The notes under the pieces are model-generated. The model saw only the letters and a list, made by a program, of their open reading frames with translations, searched no databases and had not been told where the DNA came from. Both the position numbers and the translations under genes were made by a program. Shown here in pieces: positions 7,393-12,476 of a stretch of DNA of 12,476 bases. Source of the DNA: an uncultured Ruminococcus sp. (GTDB lineage: Bacteria > Bacillota > Clostridia > Oscillospirales > Acutalibacteraceae); the NCBI GenBank assembly GCA_902773065.1, contig CACYDD010000422.1, positions 1-12,476 on the forward strand, written 5' to 3'. The stretch's first letter is position 1, and every line of letters starts with the position of its first letter.

Positions 7393-8367
7393 ATGTCAGC
7401 ACCTAAGGTTTCAGTGATCGTACCGATATACAATGTCGAAAAATATATCGGCAAATGCCTGAATTCCATTCGTAAACAGTCGTTCGGCGATTATGAAGTT
7501 CTGCTGATCAATGACGGTACACCCGACAACAGCATGGAGATTGCCAAAAAATTTGCCGATAAAGACAGCCGATTTCACATCTACAACAAGAAAAACGGCG
7601 GTCTGTCCGATGCAAGAAATTATGGCATTGCAAGAGCCAGGGGCGATTTCCTTGTTTTTATCGACAGCGATGATTATATCCACAGGGATTATCTGGAAGT
7701 GCTGTATATGGAATGTATCAGAAATAATGCTGATATTTCCTGCTGCCGGTATAAAATTGCCTTCCCTTCGGGTGTGGCTGTACCTATGCCTGTTAATAAA
7801 GGACATATCGTACTTGACGGCAGAGAAGCACTTGATGTACTGATCCGGGATCAGTACCTGCAAAGCTACGCATGGAATAAAATGTACAAGAGAACGCTGT
7901 TTACCGATCACGGTATCACCTACCCTACGATGTATTTTGAAGATATTGCCACTACCGCAAGGGTCATGCACCATGCCAACAAGGTCGTAATTACCGACAA
8001 ATATCTGTATTATTATGTCAGACGTTCAGGCAGTATCATGACAACCATGAATTCTAAGAAAATCAATGATTACATCCGTTCTTATTATATCATTCGCAAC
8101 TATCTGCAAAATGAAAATGATTATAATGATTACAAGAGTGCGATCAGACGTGCCGGAAAAAAATTCTGTCTGATCAATAAATATTCCATTATCCGACAGC
8201 ATCTTCTGAATCTTAATTTTGACAAATTGAAATTCAATATGGATACCAATAAAATGCTTTATGAATATCTGATCTCCGATGAATTCAAAACCTCTCCCGG
8301 CGAGCCGCAGCTCCCCGAGGAAATCTGGCAGCCGGTCAGAAAAAACAAAAAAGTAAAAGCAAAATAA
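7393..8367 (+). CDS. GT2 family glycosyltransferase (EpsJ/CpsI-like)
   Basis: From the ATG at 7393 this is 324 residues. The GT-A core shows SVIVPIYNVEKY (about residues 7-18), an intact NDGTPDNS (40-47), NGGLSDARNYG (68-78), the metal-binding FIDSDD (89-94), WNKMYKRTLF (161-170) and YFEDI (181-185). It should transfer a sugar from a nucleotide-sugar donor to a lipid-linked or surface glycan acceptor. It aligns along most of its length with the preceding gene (same motifs in the same order, including EKY, CLNS, EIAK and the WNK..LFT block), so the pair came from a duplication or belongs to one close subfamily. The C-terminal ~45 residues are charged and end in a Lys-rich tail. It is the last gene of the operon and is followed at once by a strong terminator. 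Sugar specificity cannot be deduced. Confidence 0.9.
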   Translation: MSAPKVSVIVPIYNVEKYIGKCLNSIRKQSFGDYEVLLINDGTPDNSMEIAKKFADKDSRFHIYNKKNGGLSDARNYGIARARGDFLVFIDSDDYIHRDYLEVLYMECIRNNADISCCRYKIAFPSGVAVPMPVNKGHIVLDGREALDVLIRDQYLQSYAWNKMYKRTLFTDHGITYPTMYFEDIATTARVMHHANKVVITDKYLYYYVRRSGSIMTTMNSKKINDYIRSYYIIRNYLQNENDYNDYKSAIRRAGKKFCLINKYSIIRQHLLNLNFDKLKFNMDTNKMLYEYLISDEFKTSPGEPQLPEEIWQPVRKNKKVKAK

Positions 8368-8402
8368 AAATCACGGTTCACATTATGTGAGCCGTGATTT
8401 TT
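8366..8402. terminator. Bidirectional rho-independent terminator
   Basis: A 17-bp stem (8366-8382 with 8386-8402, one G-T pair) surrounds a TTA loop. Its outer arms are A-rich on the left and T-rich on the right, so it reads as a terminator on both strands. It overlaps the last base pair of the GT2 stop codon and ends one base before the stop of the convergent phosphate transporter gene. It therefore serves both transcripts. Confidence 0.93.
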
Positions 8403-8403
8403 A

Positions 8404-10077
8404 TTATACGGGAACGATCGATAACGCTTCACTTTTCGGTACCTGCTGGTTCGGGTACATGGAAAAGGCAATATTCGTGCTGTGGTCGGCAATTCTTTCA
8501 AGATTTGTCAGAAGCTCCATAAACAGTGTGCCGACAGTGGCATTACAAGTGCCTGCACTGAGTCTGTCAATATGATTCTGCTTGTATGCAGCAGTTTTGT
8601 CATCAATCTCCTGCTCAATATTGCTGACCAGATCTACCATTTTCGGATCAACATGACTTGCTTCGAACATTTTGATGGAATCCTCAATGATATTATCCAC
8701 AAGCTTCTGTATCTTTTCTACTTCTTCGATCGCTTCTTTACTGAAAGAAGCATCCTTATCGATCAGCATCTGCGCAATTTCGGATATATTTTCGGCATGG
8801 TCGCCGATACGCTCCATATCACTTACTACATGATAATATGAACCGATTTTTTCGCGGTCACTGTCTTCCAGGTTCAGACCGTTCAGCTTGACAAGATAAT
8901 CGGTGATCGCCATATTCAGGTAATCGATCACTTCTTCGTTTTCTTCAATTTCCTTGATAACGCTTTCATCCTTTTCAAGGAAGGCTTTCATGGATCTGGC
9001 AAAATTTTTCTTCGCAAGATTGCCCATTCTCTCTATTTCCTTCGTTACCTGAGAAACAGCGATCGGCGGAGTTTTCAGCAGTCGTTCATCAACGAATTTC
9101 AATCTGCTTGCTTCCACTTCGTTCTCTTCATCACCGGGAATAATAATATACCACAACTTAATGATCAGGTCAACACACGGAAGAAGAATCAGCGTTGATA
9201 CAATACTGAAAACAATGTGAACGATCGAGATCTGCAACGGTACAAGATCCGTCACCGATTCAATAAAGGAATTAAACGGCGTACACATAGAAAGGATCGC
9301 AAATATCACAGCACCTATCACGGTAAAATTAACATAGCAAAGAGCCGTTCTTTTTGCCGCTTTTGTTGCTCCCAAAGACGATATAACCGCCGTTACGCAC
9401 GCGCCGATATGGATACCGTACACCATATAGACCGCATCAGGAAGTGCCAGTGCATTGATTGCACCGAGAGCCTGCAAAACACCGACAGCCGCTGATGAAC
9501 TCTGTAAAAGTGCGGCAAATGCAATGCCAAAAAGAACACCGATGATCGGATTACTTACCGATGTAATAATTCCCTTGAAGAAATCAGAAGAAGCAATCGG
9601 TTTGAGATTCGCACTCATGGTCGTCATGCCAAAGAACAGGATACCAAAACCTGCTATGATCTGACCAAAATATTTCTGATTATTCTTTTTGCAGAACATC
9701 ACCATGACCGCACCGATAAAAATAGCCAAGGGTGCATAATCTGAGATCTGTATAGAAAGTAATATGCTTGTCATTGTTGTACCGATAGTTGCACCCATGA
9801 TCACGCCCATCGCCTGACTGAGGTTCATGATCGACGCATTGACAAAGCCCACACACATGACTGATACAGCTGTAGAGCTTTGTATAATTGCTGTTACCAC
9901 TACACCGACCAGCGCACCAAGAAAACGGTTTGTTGTCAGCTTTTCAAGAAGATTCCTCAAATTAGAGCCTGCGGCAAGCTCCAGTCCTTCGCCCATTAAT
10001 CTCATACCATAAAGAAACAATCCAAGTCCGCCCAATGCAAGAATGATCTGCATCATCATCGTGTAATCGAAGGTCAT
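8404..10077 (-). CDS. Na/Pi cotransporter with C-terminal PhoU domain (NptA/YjbB-like)
   Basis: From the ATG at 10077 this is 557 residues. The N-terminal half (about 8-315) has two inverted Na/Pi-cotransporter repeats, each with the diagnostic motif: IIQSSTAVSVM (64-74) and LLQSSSAAVGV (190-200). These Gln-Ser-Ser loops form the sodium and phosphate path in the SLC34-like family. The C-terminal part (about 340-540) is a helical PhoU-like domain with paired ERIGDHAENI (422-431) and ERIADHSTNI (527-536) metal-binding motifs, thought to sense or regulate phosphate. The product should sit in the cytoplasmic membrane; phosphate import or export is not settled for this bacterial family. A GTG 5 codons upstream is in frame, but it overlaps the GGAGG ribosome binding site, so the ATG is preferred. 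It is a single-gene unit with a shared terminator. A 16-bp tandem repeat lies 36 bases upstream. Confidence 0.93.
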   Translation of the reverse strand: MTFDYTMMMQIILALGGLGLFLYGMRLMGEGLELAAGSNLRNLLEKLTTNRFLGALVGVVVTAIIQSSTAVSVMCVGFVNASIMNLSQAMGVIMGATIGTTMTSILLSIQISDYAPLAIFIGAVMVMFCKKNNQKYFGQIIAGFGILFFGMTTMSANLKPIASSDFFKGIITSVSNPIIGVLFGIAFAALLQSSSAAVGVLQALGAINALALPDAVYMVYGIHIGACVTAVISSLGATKAAKRTALCYVNFTVIGAVIFAILSMCTPFNSFIESVTDLVPLQISIVHIVFSIVSTLILLPCVDLIIKLWYIIIPGDEENEVEASRLKFVDERLLKTPPIAVSQVTKEIERMGNLAKKNFARSMKAFLEKDESVIKEIEENEEVIDYLNMAITDYLVKLNGLNLEDSDREKIGSYYHVVSDMERIGDHAENISEIAQMLIDKDASFSKEAIEEVEKIQKLVDNIIEDSIKMFEASHVDPKMVDLVSNIEQEIDDKTAAYKQNHIDRLSAGTCNATVGTLFMELLTNLERIADHSTNIAFSMYPNQQVPKSEALSIVPV

Positions 10078-10085
10078 AACTACAT

Positions 10086-10090
10086 CCTCC
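10086..10090 (-). promoter_or_regulatory. Ribosome binding site that sets the Na/Pi cotransporter start
   Basis: On the minus strand GGAGG lies 8 bases before the ATG at 10077. The in-frame GTG at 10092 runs directly into this site and would have no site of its own. Confidence 0.8.
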
Positions 10091-10113
10091 ACTATTCTTT
10101 TTTCTTTTCATTT

Positions 10114-10145
10114 TATTTTCTGCACAATTTATTTTCTGCACAATT
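10114..10145. repeat. Perfect 16-bp tandem repeat (two copies) upstream of the Na/Pi cotransporter
   Basis: TATTTTCTGCACAATT occurs at 10114-10129 and again, without a gap or mismatch, at 10130-10145. The identity runs two further bases to the left. It lies 36-68 bases upstream of the transporter ATG. On the minus strand a TATGAT (10149-10154) just upstream could be a -10, which would place the repeat at the start of transcription, but I see no good -35 for it. The rest of the 10078-10255 gap is A+T-rich with no recognisable element and no clear terminator for the cupin gene. Confidence 0.85.
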
Positions 10146-10255
10146 CAATCATATTACATTGTTCGACGCTGAAAGTTCTTTAATCGAATAATGCCGAATT
10201 CTATCTTTAACACAAAATCGTTTCAGTACGGTAAAAATCTTTAGCAACTTTTACA

Positions 10256-10588
10256 CTAAGACTGTTCTGCTACTACCGTAAACAGCACCAAGTCCTCTTC
10301 TCCTGTGTTGATGATCGTATGCTGTGAACCTTTCGGACAATAGTGACATACACCCGTGCGGAGAATTTCTTCAACACCGTCACAAACTGCTTTCCCCTGA
10401 CCGCTTATCACATAGTTAATATCATTGCCTGTACTCTGCGTATGCAGACCAATCGACGAACCGGCAGGAATCACGCTGTACATTATTTTACCGCTCTTGT
10501 CCATGTACATAGCAGCTGTCACACTGCCTTCTCCGCCGTTTAAATTTGGTATGGTGACACTTTTCATTTTATCAAATTCTATCAGCAT
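10256..10588 (-). CDS. Small single-domain cupin protein
   Basis: This 110-residue protein is a single cupin beta-barrel. Cupin motif 1 is present in modified form, G43-x5-H49-x-Q51-x4-D56-x6-G63, where the usual pattern is HxH and then Glu. Motif 2 is regular: G79-x5-P85-x-G87-x2-H90-x3-N94. Two His (49 and 90) plus Gln51 and Asp56 could still hold a metal, perhaps with altered preference. Proteins this small may be isomerases, dioxygenases or just ligand-binding proteins, so function is not assigned. There is no DNA-binding domain and no signal peptide. AGAGGGA lies 6 bases before the ATG. It starts 13 bases after the acetyltransferase stop and is the likely last gene of the methyltransferase operon. 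No strong terminator follows; only a weak A+T-rich inverted repeat is seen. Confidence 0.85.
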   Translation of the reverse strand: MLIEFDKMKSVTIPNLNGGEGSVTAAMYMDKSGKIMYSVIPAGSSIGLHTQSTGNDINYVISGQGKAVCDGVEEILRTGVCHYCPKGSQHTIINTGEEDLVLFTVVAEQS

Positions 10589-10601
10589 TGTTTTCCCTCT
10601 A

Positions 10602-11120
10602 TCACAAATTCATTTCGTATAAAACTTCATCTCTTATCTCGTCCGAAATGCGGTTTTTTCTTCCTCCATGCTTTTCAACGAATTTCATGCCGAGCTTTTC
10701 CATAATACGAACGGAAGCATGATTTTCACTATCGGCATGGGCAATATAATGTGTCAGACCGTATTTTTCTTTGCAGTAGTCAACAAGTACTTTTGCCGCT
10801 TCAACGGTGTAGCCGTTGCCCCAGTAATCTTTATTAAGAATCCAGCCGAGTTCGCCGATGCCTTTCCAGTCAAGAAAATCCACACTGACCGAACCAATAT
10901 GTACTCCGTCAAGAAGAATCGCCATTTCTATATATTCGGGTCTGTCTTTCTTCCACTGCTGTTCGCATTTCACCAGATAAGCTCTTACCTCTTCTTCGCT
11001 TTCATACGGAAGATACACCATCATTTTTGCATTTTCAGGATTCAGAGAATACTGACACGCTGTTTTGAAATGTGGAATTCCCAGCGGTTCAAGGGTCAAT
11101 CGTTCTGTTTTCAGTTTCAT
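10602..11120 (-). CDS. GNAT N-acetyltransferase (RimJ/RimL-like)
   Basis: From the ATG at 11120 this is 172 residues, normal for the Acetyltransf_3 family. It opens with LKTERLTLEPL (residues 3-13), typical of RimJ/RimL-like enzymes. The acetyl-CoA pyrophosphate loop YWGNGYTVEA (99-108) follows LGWILNKD, and SENHASVRIMEKLGM (131-145) supplies the conserved Asn and Ser on the CoA side. Family members acetylate N-termini of ribosomal proteins, small amines or antibiotics; the substrate here cannot be told. An ATG 8 codons upstream (11144) is in frame, but AGAAAGGA sits 5 bases before 11120, so the shorter form is preferred. It lies 48 bases downstream of the rRNA methyltransferase gene with no terminator between, and 13 bases upstream of the cupin gene. 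A ribosomal substrate would suit the neighbour, but that is a guess. Confidence 0.9.
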   Translation of the reverse strand: MKLKTERLTLEPLGIPHFKTACQYSLNPENAKMMVYLPYESEEEVRAYLVKCEQQWKKDRPEYIEMAILLDGVHIGSVSVDFLDWKGIGELGWILNKDYWGNGYTVEAAKVLVDYCKEKYGLTHYIAHADSENHASVRIMEKLGMKFVEKHGGRKNRISDEIRDEVLYEMNL

Positions 11121-11125
11121 AAAAA

Positions 11126-11133
11126 TCCTTTCT
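11126..11133 (-). promoter_or_regulatory. Ribosome binding site that sets the acetyltransferase start
   Basis: AGAAAGGA on the minus strand, then TTTTT, then ATG at 11120. It lies within the reading frame of the longer version starting at 11144, which has no comparable site. Confidence 0.75.
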
Positions 11134-11168
11134 GTCGGTATCATAAATCATCACCGTTTTATCAAAAA

Positions 11169-12293
11169 TTATCTCTTAAAATACATATACACCTGACATT
11201 TTATCATGCCGTTGTAAAGCTTTCTGCGCTTGTCGGCGGGTCTGCCGAAATTGCGCTCAAAATTGTCATCGGGGCTTATCACCGTATAACTGTAGCCGTT
11301 ACGCTTGTAAAATTTCTTTCCCATAATCCGGTACAGTTCTCTCGCCTGCTCAATATCAAGCAGACGTTCGCCATAAGGCGGATTGGAAATTACCGCTGCT
11401 CTTTCAAACTCGGAACTAAAATCTGCAATGCTTCTCTTTTCCACATGAATACGCTCTTCCACTCCTGCTTTCAGTGCATTTAATTTTGTCAGCTCTAAAG
11501 CATGATTGTCAATATCATAGCCGTAAGCCTGAAATTCTGCGTCATGATTGATCAGATCAGAACAACGCTCACGCTCCTGTGACCACACGTTTTCGGGTAT
11601 CACTTCCCACTTTTCCGCCGCAAAGCTCCTGCGAAGTCCCGGTGCAATATTCAGTGCTTTCATAGCCGATTCGATCAGTATTGTTCCCGAACCGCAGAAC
11701 GGGTCTATTACTGTGCTGAACGGGCGCACATGGGACAGGTCTGCCATTGCCGCCGCAAGCGTTTCTTTGATGGGTGCTTCCGTTGCCTCCTTGCGGTAGC
11801 CGCGCTTGTGTAGCCCCTCTCCCGAAGTATCAAGCATGATACTGACCTTATCTTTGATGATAAGGAACTGTATCTGATGGCGGCCGCCTGTTTCATCAAA
11901 CCAATCGGTGTGATATTTGGAACTCAGACGGCTGACTGCCGCTTTTTTAATAATTTTCTGACAATCGGGTACGCTTGCAAGCTTAGAGCTGACGCTGTGT
12001 CCCTTTACAGGAAAAGCTTCATCCTTTGCGATCCACCTCTCCCATTCAATGTTTTTCACACCCTGAAATAAATCTTCAAAGCTGTATGCCTTGAACTCCG
12101 CCAAAAGGATCTGCACTCTTTCCGCATATCGTGAGCATAGATTGACCCGTGCAAGTGTAGAGAAATCTCCCTGAAACAGCACTCTGCCGTTTTCGGCTCT
12201 GACATTTTCGATTTCCATGCGTTTCAGTTCGTCTGCACAAATGCCCTCAATGCCAAAAAGACAAGGGGCAGAAAATTGTATTTTATCCATCAT
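11169..12293 (-). CDS. rlmL: THUMP-domain 23S rRNA guanine-N2 methyltransferase (RlmL/YpsC-like)
   Basis: This 374-residue protein has an N-terminal ferredoxin-like/THUMP RNA-binding region (about residues 5-155) and a C-terminal class I SAM-dependent methyltransferase domain. Seen directly are the LHKRGYR linker (161-167), SAM-binding motif I DPFCGSGT (197-204), the acidic strand end YGYDID (257-262), and catalytic motif IV NPPYGER (304-310), in which the Asn-Pro-Pro-Tyr targets an exocyclic amine. KRRKLYNGMIKC lies near the end (355-366). In E. coli the related domain is part of RlmKL and makes m2G2445 in 23S rRNA; Firmicutes carry this shorter stand-alone form (YpsC). There is no RlmK half here. 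GAGG lies 5 bases before the ATG; a second ATG directly follows it and is an equally possible start. First gene of an operon with the acetyltransferase and cupin genes. The exact target base is inferred from the family. Confidence 0.92.
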   Translation of the reverse strand: MMDKIQFSAPCLFGIEGICADELKRMEIENVRAENGRVLFQGDFSTLARVNLCSRYAERVQILLAEFKAYSFEDLFQGVKNIEWERWIAKDEAFPVKGHSVSSKLASVPDCQKIIKKAAVSRLSSKYHTDWFDETGGRHQIQFLIIKDKVSIMLDTSGEGLHKRGYRKEATEAPIKETLAAAMADLSHVRPFSTVIDPFCGSGTILIESAMKALNIAPGLRRSFAAEKWEVIPENVWSQERERCSDLINHDAEFQAYGYDIDNHALELTKLNALKAGVEERIHVEKRSIADFSSEFERAAVISNPPYGERLLDIEQARELYRIMGKKFYKRNGYSYTVISPDDNFERNFGRPADKRRKLYNGMIKCQVYMYFKR

Positions 12294-12327
12294 TTTTTCC
12301 TCTTTTTCAAAATATTTTACTCACTCC

Positions 12328-12356
12328 ATTTTACCCCAAAGTTAAACAAATTTCAA
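12328..12356 (-). promoter_or_regulatory. Promoter of the rlmL-acetyltransferase-cupin operon
   Basis: On the minus strand TTGAAA (12351-12356), a 17-base spacer and TAAAAT (12328-12333) form a near-consensus sigma-A promoter. The transcript would start about 7 bases on and leave a leader of roughly 30 bases before the rlmL ATG. The hairpin repeat begins 17 bases upstream of the -35. Confidence 0.78.
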
Positions 12357-12372
12357 CACCCAACATTATTCA

Positions 12373-12452
12373 CCGGCGAGCCGCCGGACTCTATTTCGCG
12401 CACAAGTTTATAAAAACCATTATTTTATTGCCGCGTTTCAAGTTGCTATGAC
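12373..12452. repeat. Hairpin-headed intergenic repeat, copy 2
   Basis: The first 15 bases (12373-12387) are identical to those at 5040-5054 and fold as the same 6-bp stem with an AGC loop. Further on, TTTCGCG (12394-12400) and ATTGCCGCGTTTC (12427-12439) match blocks of copy 1 with a few substitutions and a shorter spacing. Orientation is the same as in copy 1. The window ends with GGCGAGC (12470-12476), which may be the start of another hairpin unit. Outer limits are approximate. The rest of 12388-12476 shows no gene. Confidence 0.62.
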
Positions 12453-12476
12453 AACTAATTTCACACTAAGGCGAGC

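Noticed and set aside
7411..7974. Leftward open frame of 187 codons
   Set aside because: It is antisense to the GT-A core of the second GT2, whose motifs are unmistakable. No ribosome binding site or domain supports the reverse frame.
8297..8308. CCGGCGAGCCGC inside the second GT2, matching 12 bases of the hairpin repeat
   Set aside because: The stem is not completed (CAG follows) and none of the downstream repeat blocks is present. It encodes ordinary C-terminal residues, so it is probably chance, though an old repeat insertion cannot be fully excluded.
10230..10254. Weak A+T-rich inverted repeat (GTAAAA...TTTTTAC) after the cupin gene as a terminator
   Set aside because: The stem is only about six A-T-rich pairs with a long loop and no following T run, so it is not convincing.
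10668..11483. Rightward open frame of 271 codons
   Set aside because: It is antisense to both the acetyltransferase and methyltransferase genes, spans the gap between them, and its product is rich in Phe, His and Cys as expected of an antisense reading. The leftward frames carry clear family motifs.

Overview
The window looks like chromosomal DNA from a low-to-moderate G+C Gram-positive anaerobe of the Clostridia, most plausibly a Ruminococcus-type Oscillospiraceae. This rests on the protein families present, strong GGAGG-type ribosome binding sites, short operons, T-rich rho-independent terminators and the lack of outer-membrane genes. The genus is an inference from protein character; no 16S or marker gene is present.

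Layout. (1) 1-786 (+): the 3' part of a MurG-like glycolipid glycosyltransferase (processive diacylglycerol glucosyltransferase type). It ends at a strong hairpin terminator shared with the convergent operon. (2) 825-4953 (-): a two-gene operon encoding an asymmetric heterodimeric ABC exporter. The promoter-proximal subunit has a degenerate ATPase site and about 170 extra residues outside the membrane. (3) 5023-5341: a divergent intergenic region with a hairpin repeat and two back-to-back promoters. (4) 5342-8367 (+): an operon of an MprF/YbhN-like membrane protein and two paralogous GT2 glycosyltransferases, probably for surface or membrane glycoconjugates. It ends at a bidirectional terminator. 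(5) 8404-10077 (-): a Na/phosphate cotransporter with a C-terminal PhoU domain, preceded by a perfect 16-bp tandem repeat. (6) 10256-12293 (-): a likely operon of an RlmL-type 23S rRNA methyltransferase, a RimJ/RimL-like acetyltransferase and a small cupin, driven by a near-consensus promoter. A second copy of the hairpin repeat lies just upstream of that promoter.

Functionally, the two glycosyltransferase regions and the MprF-like membrane protein point to envelope lipid and polysaccharide synthesis. The ABC exporter may move a lipid, peptide or drug. The phosphate and rRNA-modification genes are housekeeping. I see no phage, transposase, CRISPR, tRNA or rRNA. I did not find a clearly new multi-gene system. 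The items most worth following up are the dispersed hairpin repeat in the same position upstream of two unrelated promoters, the large extracytoplasmic insert of the ABC exporter, the Asp-to-Asn change in one of the paired GT2 enzymes, and the tandem repeat upstream of the phosphate transporter.
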